Shown here in pieces: positions 10,607 through 20,072 of a stretch of DNA of 64,000 nt. The position numbers and the translations under genes are program-made. This stretch comes from Cantharellus purpuraceus (Eukaryota > Basidiomycota > Agaricomycetes > Cantharellales > Hydnaceae). The DNA lies in NCBI GenBank assembly GCA_025174535.1, contig JALBUN010000031.1:124001-188000 (forward strand). The letters run 5' to 3'. Position 1 is the first letter of the stretch; the number at the start of each line of letters is the position of its first letter. Under the pieces are notes generated by a model, which was not told the origin of the DNA, ran no database searches, and saw nothing but the letters and a program-made list of their open reading frames with translations.

Positions 10607-11620
10607 ATGACAACCCGCAAGGTCCCTTTGAGCTTGCCACCATTAACAGGCGCAGATCTCACCCAGCATGCCTGGTCAGACGATGAAATAGAATGCTACA
10701 GTGTCGGGGGGCCGCCCAGAGCGGCTAGAATGGGGCCTTACCTTGCCCACCTCTTCGACATGCGTATGCGCCGTTGGTACTCCATCTCTGCCGACCATTA
10801 CGAGCCTGACCCTTCTGATCCGGAATGGGATGAATTGCGGGATCCCTACTGGTGCAACATACTCCGAGAGACTGGTCATCGTGGACGAAGCGACTTCAAT
10901 CATATAGACGTCGACGTCGTTGATGGTTCCTTCTCATTGTCGTTCATCCCGGGAAATAAAAAATGCTCCCATAGACTGGTTCTCCACCCGCCCCCAGCCA
11001 GGTTAGATCATGGCCATCCCCACGTTCTATTTACAGCCTTACAAGACAGGCGATACCTCGAGTATTCTGTCGAAACATGCACGTGGCAGGGCCAACGATG
11101 TATCTTCAAACAGCCTCTGATGCCATCGCAGGTTTCCCTGCTCGACGCAGAGATTGCGATGAACAGGCTACTCTCGCACAGCCCACATGTTGTCCATTTC
11201 ATGGCTTATGTCGTGGACGAAGACGGCGACTTACGTGGCATACTATTCCCCTGGGCTGGCGTAACGATTGATACCCTCCCCACTATTCGCTGGTCTTACT
11301 TACGTGATATCGTGCACGGCATTAGAGATATCCATGCCCTCCCTCTGTCGGAGGCGGAGGTCGGCAAGAAGGACGAACCATCACACGGAGATGTGTTTTG
11401 TCGCAACATTCTTGTCATGGATGGTGTAGCCCGTCTAATAGACCTTGATAACGAAGGGCTTTATTATCCTGGAGACCACCAAGCCTTTTTGAACGTTCTT
11501 CTAACTCTAAAGGATAAAGCTGATAGGGATGTTGACAAGAGTCGAATCGGGGAGATGGAAACCTGGCTGCGTGCTGGAATGGGATTCGCAGAAATGTCGG
11601 AGAAAATGAAAGATTGGTGA
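10607..11620 (+). CDS. Protein-kinase-like domain protein, single exon (337 aa)
   Basis: The C-terminal two thirds carries a diverged protein-kinase-like fold. There is a beta3-type Lys in CIFKQP (K168), a helix-C type Glu (E182 in DAEIAMNRLL), a catalytic-loop equivalent SHGDVFCRNIL in which H260-G-D262 and N267 occupy the HRD...N positions, and LIDLDN (D279/D281) in place of DFG. Such HGD/DxD kinase-like proteins are numerous in Agaricomycetes and often of unknown substrate. The N-terminal ~130 residues are family-specific and unrecognised. The ORF is intact and the codon positions look normal for the host. ATG 10607 is the first in frame after upstream stops. Whether it phosphorylates anything is unknown: ligands for catalysis are present but the glycine-rich loop is not obvious. 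Confidence 0.75.
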   Translation: MTTRKVPLSLPPLTGADLTQHAWSDDEIECYSVGGPPRAARMGPYLAHLFDMRMRRWYSISADHYEPDPSDPEWDELRDPYWCNILRETGHRGRSDFNHIDVDVVDGSFSLSFIPGNKKCSHRLVLHPPPARLDHGHPHVLFTALQDRRYLEYSVETCTWQGQRCIFKQPLMPSQVSLLDAEIAMNRLLSHSPHVVHFMAYVVDEDGDLRGILFPWAGVTIDTLPTIRWSYLRDIVHGIRDIHALPLSEAEVGKKDEPSHGDVFCRNILVMDGVARLIDLDNEGLYYPGDHQAFLNVLLTLKDKADRDVDKSRIGEMETWLRAGMGFAEMSEKMKDW

Positions 11621-11699
11621 ATTGTGGTGATTATTGTTATGTCATGCGGACGAGTCGAGCTTGGACCTTGATTTTGACGACACCACAGTTTGTGGAACA

Positions 11700-12070
11700 G
11701 GAGTTATCTATAGAAGTCTAATATTGTTTGGAAGTATAGTATTGAATTGATGTTACCCACACATTGTAATATCTTTTTTCTGTTCTCAATAGGCTTCATA
11801 CCATCACTTATTCTTCTAGGTACCCTAGGAACGTACATTAATACTGTAGTTTCTACGTTAGGATATACTCCATTCCTTACACCATAATCCAACTCCTTGG
11901 TAACTGGTATTAAGTAAAACCTAGGAAACGTTCCAATCATGACAATACAAGGAAATACCATTTTATCAAGAGGATTGAAACCATAGTCCTTTCTTATCCT
12001 ATTATTCTCTTGAAAAGCAGCTATAGCCTCAGCAATAACTTGAGGTTCAGGGTCACTATCTCTATGAATG
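11700..12070 (-). pseudogene. C-terminal fragment of an agaric hypothetical-protein family
   Basis: The reverse strand reads continuously from about 12066 to 11704 through EPQVIAEAIAAFQENN, NPLDKMVFPCIVMIGTFP, RFYLIPVT and VPRRISDGMKP. This matches my recollection of the C-terminal half of an expanded Agaricomycete hypothetical family, whose members share an AIAAF helix, a strand-rich middle and an SxGMKP-type motif. No N-terminal half or start codon is adjacent, and sequence after the last motif diverges to a stop. The matching N-terminal half of the same family lies at 16.2-16.7 kb on the other strand, so each is a separate dead fragment. Confidence 0.6.
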
Positions 12071-12961
12071 GCACAGGGTGATTATTCATGCATTTCCCCG
12101 CGAACGCAAGGCCACATTGTCGCGCAATCTTGTCAGACCCTCCTCGAATCATAGTTGCCGCAAGGGCACTGTACTTGCATAACCGCCATTGTCAGCCTCA
12201 TGGTGATGCTATTCAAAGGGCGTGCATGGAGCTCATTGGTAAATACACACTGGTAGATATAGACACCCACTCGTATCCACCGATGGGGAGCGTTCTGGAC
12301 ACCATAAGCGTGTTGAATGGAAGGATGCAATCCATGTGGTTGAGGTAACGACTCAGATGCGACACAAGATGACCTAGACCAAATTCGAGAGTGAAATCAG
12401 TACGAATGATATTCCACCTATCGGCTCGTGTCACACCAAGTCGCACCCCTGATAAAACACAAAGGGGAGAGATAAACAGGCTTGTTTCATGCCGGGCGGC
12501 AAGGACATGGGGTGGTTGACAAACAAGAGATCATGTCTTTGGCAGATGCTTTACTCGTATCCAAGTCGGTCGATATCACAGGGAATGAATGCGGCCTGGG
12601 TACGGACGGTGCTGGCCGCAGAACAGTTTGTGCAAGCGCATGTGCTTCTCACCTATCCGGATCCTAGACCACAGTCTACTGGCTCAAATGTGGACGTTGT
12701 CTACAATCTAAACACAACAACCGCTATATCGTTGCATGAATTAATGCCGTGCTACTAGCTGAATTCTGGTGCACAACACGGGTACAAACGTATTGTAAAA
12801 TTGGGAATTGGCTCGCATCATCAGGTTGCAATGTTCCTAGGAAGTCAGTCACGGCAGCAACTACCGACTGCAATAAGGTCAATATCCCCACATTCCTTAA
12901 TGCTCCCATCGATCAATCAATCCCTCCGCTGACGTTGTTTAAAAATGCCCCGACAGCGCTT
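12071..12961. other. Intergenic, no gene recognised
   Basis: About 0.9 kb between a pseudogene fragment and the 3' end of a zinc-finger gene. Several short ORFs are open in different frames, none with motifs I recognise. Confidence 0.4.
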
Positions 12962-13774
12962 TCAAATATCTTCCACTGAGCGGCTGTGCTCAGCGTGCTG
13001 ACGATCCCCCAGTCGACGGAGCGTCTTCACAGTCTGATTCCACCCATCCATCGTTACGGCCTCGTTCAAAAGCTGTGAAATCTCTTCCTTGGAGTGCGGC
13101 CGCTGACAGTGATGTCTCAGGTGGCGGAAAAGATGCTCCTTCCTTGTGAAGGTAAGCAGGTGCATCCGATGATCTGCGCAGCCAAGAGGGCAAGTGAGTT
13201 TGTGAAATTCAAGCAATTTCTGGCATTGCGACGATTTCACTATCTTGGCTTCCTCCATGGGGAGTCCTCTCCGTTGGACTGCCTCCAACTCAGTGAGACC
13301 ATGTCTCGTCACCCAGTGACGGTCAAAATTGCGCAACAAGACACGACCGCAGAGGTTGCCGTCTGCATCGACAAAGTCACATTTACGTGGCCTGCGACGC
13401 GGTTGACGTTTTCGAGCGGCGGTTGCTGGTGATCCATCCTGCGATGGTCCTATTGCGGTTGTGTGTGGCGAAGGGGTGTGTGGTGATGGACCTGGGGTCG
13501 TTGTGGCTGATGATGGACCTGGGGTCGTTGTGGCTGATGATGGACCTGGGGTCGTTGTGGCTGATGATGGACCTGGGGTCGTTGTGGCTGATGATGGACC
13601 CGGAGGTGCTGTAGCCGGTGATGGTCCTATCGTAGTATGTCCATCCTGTACTGAAGCGGCCAGTGGCGATGCAGCCGGGTTTCCGCCCTCCTGTATGTAT
13701 CTATCATTCGTCGGTTGTGGGGAGGTCGCGGCGTTCCACGCCCTCCCTGGGTTGAGAATTTTACTGAGCAACAA
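12962..13774 (-). CDS. C2H2-like zinc-finger protein, 5'-truncated or missing first exons
   Basis: The reverse-strand open frame ends at the stop at 12962. From its N-terminal side it shows GRAWNAATSPQP, a Pro/Ser/Thr linker with four perfect 27-bp repeats (GPSSATTTP units), a basic cluster (RKRQPRRRPRK), a first Cys/His cluster (CDFVDADGNLC followed by two His) and a second one (CPLGC followed by paired His near FRHLRHHC). It is paralogous in layout to the intact gene at 17693-19063, which has the same AWNA-x-QPT junction before its linker. No in-frame ATG lies upstream (the frame opens at a TTG). The region where the paralog's first exons would be is a Copia LTR/RNase H remnant, so the 5' end is probably lost. 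Likely nuclear DNA-binding if ever expressed. Confidence 0.55.
   Translation of the reverse strand: MLLSKILNPGRAWNAATSPQPTNDRYIQEGGNPAASPLAASVQDGHTTIGPSPATAPPGPSSATTTPGPSSATTTPGPSSATTTPGPSSATTTPGPSPHTPSPHTTAIGPSQDGSPATAARKRQPRRRPRKCDFVDADGNLCGRVLLRNFDRHWVTRHGLTELEAVQRRGLPMEEAKIVKSSQCQKLLEFHKLTCPLGCADHRMHLLTFTRKEHLFRHLRHHCQRPHSKEEISQLLNEAVTMDGWNQTVKTLRRLGDRQHAEHSRSVEDI
13487..13600. repeat. 27-bp coding minisatellite, four perfect copies
   Basis: Four identical copies of a 27-bp unit (GTCGTTGTGG CTGATGATGG plus ACCTGGG) lie inside the zinc-finger frame. They encode the nonapeptide GPSSATTTP on the reverse strand, followed by a diverged copy. The perfect identity indicates recent slippage or unequal exchange. 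The period is a multiple of 3, so expansion keeps the frame. Confidence 0.9.
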
Positions 13775-13804
13775 CTTAAATGATGGTTGGAGGTAAAAAA
13801 GACT

Positions 13805-14154
13805 TGTTAGATTGTACGATTGTACGCGATCCTGACAGCTGTACAGATGATGACTAATGGTTCGCGTGATGATATATCTGGTTAGCGAGCGTATTAACGC
13901 CTACACTCCCCCTCGCTCATTACCACACATATTCAGACCGACCTTAGCGCAATGCGGGCTGTGTGGTGCTGGCAGTAGAGCCTTTGTGAGTGCATCCGTG
14001 ACCATCTCTGCTGTCAGGATGAACTTGATCTGAAGTTCGCCGTCAGCGACTCTCTTGTGTACGTAATGATATTGCATGTCAATATGCTTGGAACGGTTGT
14101 GGAATACAGGGTTCTTGGTGAGTGCTATGGCTCCCTGATTGTCTGAAAATTCTG
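13805..14154 (-). mobile_element. Ty1/Copia 3' remnant (RNase H C-terminus plus short LTR)
   Basis: On the reverse strand 14154-13901 reads SDNQGAIALTKNPVFHNRSK, then HIDMQYHYVHKRV and VTDALTKAL. This is the invariant end of the Copia RNase H domain, closing in a TAG. The last codons overlap a purine-rich tract (gagggggag) followed directly by TGTAGGCG, the expected polypurine-tract/LTR junction. The LTR may run to CTAACA near 13805 (about 100 bp). Everything upstream of RNase H is missing, so this is a 5'-truncated remnant. It lies against the truncated 5' side of the zinc-finger gene. Confidence 0.85.
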
Positions 14155-15070
14155 ATAAATTGAATGTTCACGCCCCCCAGTTCTTTGAGCATTTGGCCTC
14201 CATCAGACATACCTCAAACAGGAGATACATGCACCCATACACAAACTGTGAACCAAGGCTAAAACATCAACACACATGCATACTGATCATTGATGATATT
14301 AATGCATGTTGCTGCCTTGGTCAAACTGATTCTATATGTGAAGCTGAATCTAAACTGTTATTTGCAGCATTTTCTTTGATTTGACAAACCATTGAGGCAT
14401 TAGAACGTGTATTCATACGAACAAACAATGTTGGCTTCAAACTCCAATGTCCCTAATTCACTAGGAACGGCTCACTGATCCCTGGCAATTGATGACGCCT
14501 CTCGGAGACACGTAGCGACCTCCTCGCTCCACCCTCCCTGCTTCACCAACTTTCCCCTACGGTCGTCACTGGGCTACCACCTTCGGGCCATGCAGGACTC
14601 GCGCTATCGGGTGCGTACAGGCCAACCAGATGCCGCGGTCGCTGCGGGAGACGACGTCTATGAGATGCTTGGGACAGTCAGGGCTGCAGGGTGGATGGAG
14701 GTGCGTGAGGTGGAGGAGGGTACGGAGGAGGCGGGGGAAGTAGAGTGAAGGGGGAGGGGTCGAGCCCTAGAGAGTGTGTGAGGCGTGTTAGAGGAAGGTG
14801 GGGGAGTGAGATAGGGTAGGGATGTGTCATTTTGCGAACAGAGGATGCAGGCGGCGTGGGAAAAGGTGATGTCGTCCATGAGACGTTTGTAGTTGGCGTC
14901 TATGATCCAATTGTTGGCGGGGACAAAGGAGACTACTTTGTCGCTGAGTTCGGCATCGGGGTCTTGGATAGGAAGCGCAGGAGTGGGGTGAGCCGTGCGT
15001 CGCTATCATGTACGGTGTGACTTGTTCATCGTACCTCGGCGTTATTGTGTCTTTGGTACATATTGGTACG
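14155..15070. other. Unassigned region with overlapping open frames
   Basis: 14160-14470 is AT-rich with no gene. 14480-14746 (+) is open for about 88 codons (an RRHVATSSLHPPCF start and a later RYRVRTGQPDAAV segment), while 14658-15000 (-) is open in a frame containing SFVPANNWIIDANYK. The two overlap in GC-rich DNA, where long open frames arise by chance. Either could be a decayed exon. I recognise neither. Confidence 0.3.
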
Positions 15071-15074
15071 CTTC

Positions 15075-15780
15075 CTGGCTAGCTTTGGAGGGAAATGCGG
15101 GACCGAGACGTGGGGCTTTTTACTGAAGAGTGCTGAGCAGCTCTTCTGTCGCTTGCTGAAGATGCAAGGAGACGATGGAACGAGAGTGAAGCAACAAACC
15201 GTTTAATAGAGCTGGTCGAACAGGTGTGCGGTAAACTTGTAGAAGAAAACCGACAGCGTGAATGGGATGGTGCCTGACGCATCCAAGACGACCCATTTTG
15301 GTAACAAGTCCTCCCAGTTCTACGCAAGCACATATCCGAGTTGCTGGATGTCTCCTGGAGAAATGTCTAATGCACTGGATCTATTCACATGGTTGCTAGG
15401 TATGACTAGTCTATGCTCACATCTAAGCTCTTACTGATGCCTCAAGCCCCTAGTTCTTTCGTAATATGGTCCGTAAATGCGAGTAAAGTCACCGATGGTC
15501 ACCTGTTATTCAAGTTGGATCAGCATCATGAAAAAAGCGAGGTCAAATGCATGCCATATAACCCCCAATCCTCCTCCACATTGCCTCGCAACGGTATTCA
15601 ATGCCTCACCGACCCTGATCCGTCTAATGCCTGTTTCATCATTGCCGCCTCAATACTGATGCCAATGCCAGAGCCTCAGACCCCCCATCCGACCCCAATC
15701 CACCTCCAACAATACCCTGCAATAGCTCCCTATAGCTGTCCAACATTACTGCCATCCCCTACCCCGCATTGAGAAATCTA
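15075..15780 (+). pseudogene. DUF6535-gene 3' fragment plus 3' flank (third copy)
   Basis: 15075-15370 aligns by eye with the 3' coding end of the DUF6535 gene at about 23165-23458: the same FGG-C-GT motif region, the same 'cccattttgg...gttctac' stretch and the same end before ATATCTAA/ATGTCTAA. The similarity continues into the 3' flank (15475-15780 against about 23530-23810), so it is a genomic-segment duplication rather than a retrocopy. Stops and indels break the frame throughout. Confidence 0.75.
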
Positions 15781-16190
15781 TATGACTAGTCATCCTAGAT
15801 CGCTTGGAGGAATACGGATTGAATTCCCTGCATGAGCGCCGCGTCGAGTTTTGTGCACCCGCTGACTGTAGTATCTGGCCAGTTCGTTGGTGACCCATAC
15901 GCTGGGGATGAATATTTCATCGAGGCATTTTGACGATAGAGCTCTTAGTTGCCACAACCTTGACATTGATCTCTGATAACTCAAGGCGTGCAACCTTAGG
16001 GGCATGTCGCAACGACCACTCGGGGATTGATATTTCCTTATGGAGAACTGTTGTATATTATCCAAAGAGGGGCATTCTACTACCATATCAGCTATGCTTG
16101 CCCGTCAAATGTGTCTTCGTTTCCCGTACTTTCTACTGCAGTGCCTAGGCCTTAAATACACAGATGCATTATACGCATAACTATAAAGTA
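15781..16190. other. Intergenic, nothing recognised
   Basis: About 400 bp between two pseudogene fragments, with no motif-bearing ORF. Confidence 0.35.
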
Positions 16191-16199
16191 TCTACCACT

Positions 16200-16700
16200 A
16201 TGGAAAACTTGGTATGACAACCAAAAGTGGAAGTGAATGGACAAATGCGGAACTGGATGCGTACAATATCGAGGTCGTTTCGAGAAGCAGCGCAGAATCC
16301 TTCAGGGTCCAATTGCACAACGTGGTACCGTCGGTAGACAGAAGAGTAATAGAATTCAGCTACGACACCGACAGCGAAAACGACCTCCCGAGACCCGCAA
16401 GGAGACTTATACGTATATGGACATAACAACCAACTTGTCGCTAGAATCCATGGTGGATTTATTTGCAGCCGAGTTGTTGTATGTGGCCATGGAGTATGAC
16501 GCTGGAAACAGGGTGGTAGGAATAAGACGTCCAATTCCACTACTGATGTGCGGTGTCGAAACCACCGCCAAGACCGACGTGTTCCTAACGAGCAAAATAC
16601 TGAGACACTGCTGCTAGTACAGGAGGACAAACGCGCTACCAACCCTAAGAACCCAGAATCCCAAGTAATAGCTGAAGCGACACCGCTATTCAATATAGAC
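16200..16700 (+). pseudogene. N-terminal fragment of an agaric hypothetical-protein family
   Basis: The forward strand shows WTNAELDAYNIEVV (from 16214 onward), then in a shifted frame MVDLFAAELLYV, YDAGNRVVGIRRPIPLLMCG and TAKTDVF. In another shift it shows LLLVQEDKRATNPKNP and ESQVIAEAT ending near 16680. This order matches the N-terminal half of the same expanded Agaricomycete hypothetical family whose C-terminal half lies at 11.7-12.07 kb. At least two frameshifts and an internal stop make it a pseudogene. It ends just where the partner fragment's AIAAF motif would begin. Confidence 0.55.
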
Positions 16701-17692
16701 TTATTGGACCGGGTATGTTAGCAACCGGCCGACTCTATGTCAATCATTTCACACTGGTCCACCTCAACTACACCCTTCGTCGGACTAATTATGAAAGCTC
16801 GCGACGTGCTTTGTCCACAAGTATTCTGCGCAGGAGAGTGAGCCATGCGTCATGTGGATTGTGTTCGCTGAAGCCTTGGGCACTCGATTATTTGATGGGT
16901 GCCCCTTTTCATCAATACCAGTGCCGATCATGAATAGTGTTGCCTGGATATGCCGTTTAACCGCTTTGAAATTGTGTTGGTTGTGTTCACTGCTTCAGAC
17001 GGGATATGTTCTTTTGTGCGAAATAATTGCGCGAGTTTGCATACGTTTCACATTTGGAGGTCAAGGTAGTCATAGCAGAGAGTCTGTACACATTTCATCA
17101 GGCGACATCTACCCTGACTGCGACTCACCTGAAAAGCGCAATAATAATATACCAGATTTGAACACAAAGATTATCTGGGATTCGTGGAAGTAGTTCGTGA
17201 GAACTAGAACTCTGTACGTGCACGTGATCTTAGGTGTGACTAACGCTCTGTCACGTTCGCCGGCGTTCAAGCGCCAGGTGCGGGAGCGAAGGATTCAATC
17301 CACCACAGCTACAAAATGAAGATACAACAGAACGATATCGAAACGTTCGAAGTTCGTCGATCTCCGTTACTTCCCGCACCTGTATACCATCCAAGATCTT
17401 TCGCATCAGTGATGAGTACGATTCGACATACTTGGCCATCACGTGACTCGAGAAGATGCTTCCTCACATCCCATCCCATCGATGCTGGTCAGGGTCTCAT
17501 TTCGTCTTGAGTTGTCATACTTGCTGAAATGCGCTTTTAAGGGAACATAGATCACCACCTTTCTACTCATGTCCTAGGACCCACGTCAGCGATGAGGAGC
17601 GTTGGATGCGTTCCAGAGGGACGGGGGCACCCATACGTGGTCGCAATCTACCTCAAGACTCGAGACTATCCCGTTGATGCCGGATATAGCAT
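16701..17692. other. Intergenic, no gene recognised
   Basis: About 1 kb. Short ORFs occur on both strands with no motifs. The right end is presumably the 3' UTR of the zinc-finger gene on the reverse strand. Confidence 0.4.
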
Positions 17693-19063
17693 TCAACTAT
17701 TGAGGATATCCTCCACAATGCGCCAGGGGGCAGTCTCGAGCTCTGTCCCCCACTGGAAGGCGAGCACGGGAGAATGAGGGTGCCGGCTCAGTGAGTGCCG
17801 GCGGACGGTGTCATCCCTCATCCTGACGAAGCATCCCGCAGCCGGGCAACGCCAAGCGTATTCCTCCGCCCGCCTGACCCTCTCCTTGGTGAATAAGACT
17901 TGCGCATTTGTCCGGTTCAGCTGGCAGACATGCATGGTCTTCAGCTCCACGCCGATGTGCGTGTTGAGGATATGACTTGCAAAGCAAGAATTTTTGCTCA
18001 TTGTGCAATAGTACTTGCATGGCACGCCATTCCCATCGTTCAGCACGCAATATCGAAATCCTCCATCGACGACGGACAGGCTGGTGATGCTGATATGAGG
18101 GTTATCCACATGGTGTGGTGTGGTGTGCGTGGTGGTGGTGTGCCCGGATGATGCTGGAGGAACGTCTGTGGTTGTTCCACCCAGCGTCTGGGCAACTGTC
18201 ATTGTGGGCTGCACTGCTGTGGCGTTCCACGCAGCGGGCCCGTACTGATATTGGTTGCTTATCTCGTTGGGTTGTGACCCAAACGAACTGTCCAGCTGCC
18301 ATCAGGAGTATATCAGGGTGATAAGAATGCCAATCACCTAGCATTGGGATTGATACCCAGCCAACCTGGAGCCGGATCATAATCCAGCCTCTGCGGGTCC
18401 CATGGGTATGCTAGGGAGTGGGGCAGACTTGGCACTAGCTCTTGGGACATTGGGAGACCGAGGCTTTCACCCGACCCCAGCGCATCCTGCGGTTGGGAGT
18501 TGTCCCTGAGCCATGCATCAAAGAGACTTGGCCCTGCCCAGCCTTGAAGGACCTCTCCCAATGTCGCTCTGAGAATGGTAGAGTCAGTCCGCTGTATCAT
18601 GCGACAGTGAAGATCGCCTTACTCATCCACTTCCGACGCACCCGTCACGGGGAGGTTGTCGATCGTCGCCTCTCCGAAGGCGATGTTGTCTGGGTCGTCC
18701 AGTAGTGGGGTCCTGAAGTTGAGAGCAAATTAGTGATGTGCCTTAGACATTGGAGTAGCTTGTTGACATACAGTAGACGAATTGGCGCCTCTTGAAAGGC
18801 GCCGACATCACCGCCGTTTGGGTATGCAACCCTGAAGTTGAGAGCAAGGTGAGTGGCTTCCCGTAGACATGTCAGTCATTCCACGTACCAGGGATCGGTT
18901 GCGGTGGGGGCCTCGAGTGCATCCTCGAAAGGCGCATAGTTGTAACCGTTTTCAAAAGTGGGACTGCAGGTGAAATGAATATAAGTCGTATTCCAAACGG
19001 ATGAGCAGGGGCAAGATGTGAATGTCCCGGCAATGAGACTTACTTTGAGGCATACTGGTTCAT
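17693..19063 (-). CDS. C2H2-type zinc-finger protein, 6 exons (356 aa)
   Basis: Spliced model on the reverse strand: exons 19044-19063, 18889-18963, 18772-18831, 18623-18712, 18338-18568 and 17693-18287, all introns GT-AG (80, 57, 59, 54 and 50 bp). The 1071-nt CDS is in frame throughout. The acidic N-terminal half has no known domain and could be an activation region. The C-terminal part has a Thr/His/Pro linker, then two Cys/His clusters: YCVLNDGNGVPC with following His-x4-His, and a clean C-x4-C-x11-H-x4-H finger (about C306, C311, H323, H328). A nuclear DNA-binding regulator is the natural inference. A TATA box lies about 90 bp upstream of the ATG. It is a paralog of the truncated gene at 12962-13774. 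Confidence 0.8.
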
Positions 19064-19150
19064 GTTGTGTGACACAGGTAGTATCAGCAGGTGTGAGAGT
19101 AGGTTGCTGTGGGGAGGCGAATGGTTGACGTGAGACAAGGAATTGTCTCG

Positions 19151-19164
19151 CCCTTTATATATGC
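19151..19164 (-). promoter_or_regulatory. TATA box of the zinc-finger gene
   Basis: The reverse strand reads GCATATATAAAGGG about 90-100 bp upstream of the start codon at 19063, a good position for a fungal core promoter. Confidence 0.6.
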
Positions 19165-19169
19165 TATTG

Positions 19170-20072
19170 ACAGCTTAGACCATAGGATCATGTGAGCATG
19201 CCAATTGTGCATGTAAAGGGGGTGGGGTCCTCGAGGCAACCTTAAGGGACCGATTTGGCTAGGACATGAGATACCGGACCTCATTTAGGGACTGCTGACA
19301 TGATCCTGGTCCGTGATGGGGTTTGTCTGAACCATCCATCTGGATTGTTTTGCTTTGATATAGCCCGAAATAATTAGGGTCTCGCTGGTTTGTGAATTCA
19401 CTAGGGCAAATTAGGTATATCGCATTCACCGGAGCACACGTGTCAAGAGGCATGTATCAGGTTCTCAATCTTCCTTTATTTCACTTCCGATCATCCAGGC
19501 TTCTTCGAAGTGAGTCGATGGCGTTGCACTGTCATGCGAGACTTCATTTGCTACCTTGGCTTGCAACGTTCCGTTTCCTTGTGGAAATAGCGTGCTTCTT
19601 GTCGAATTAGGATGTACCCGTGCTCGGCACAGCTAGGGAGGCTGCAATGTCCTATCTCGATGGCAATTTTATGACTGGATATAGTAACCTGGCGAGTCAT
19701 TGGTAGCCGGGATTGTGATCCTACACACTGGGAATTCATTGAGCTCAATAGCTCTAGAACAGGCCGGACAGTTAGGGTTTGATAAATATAGCACACTATC
19801 CCTCAATTGTTGTCTCGGTTTCTGCTCCAGGATACATCTTTCAGTTGGGCCGCAGGGTGGGGTCCTAGATCTTATAAGGTAAATATGTCACTGAGCAACA
19901 GAGATTATCAAGCTTTCCATTCTCTTAGCCATTTAGTCTTTTCAAATGTATACCTCTGCACTTGAGCTATGTAATACAAGTCAGTCAAAGGTTGGGACGG
20001 AGGCGGCGGTGGAGGGGAATTGTCGTAGTGAAGGTCATGGGTGGTACAGGTGCAAGGGCATCGCCTCCAAGG
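19170..20072. other. Intergenic between divergent genes
   Basis: About 0.9 kb upstream of both the zinc-finger gene (reverse) and the DUF6535 gene (forward). No conserved element is recognised. A short Met-initiated extension at 19962 is in frame with the DUF6535 first exon, but a later ATG at 20073 is the more natural start. Confidence 0.4.

Noticed and set aside
13461..13796. 111-codon forward ORF with GVVVADDGP repeats
   Set aside because: Shadow of the reverse-strand zinc-finger frame; the repeat is the same 27-bp minisatellite read on the other strand.
14480..15000. Overlapping open frames on both strands
   Set aside because: Possible decayed exons, but the two contradict each other and neither is recognised, so listed only as unassigned.
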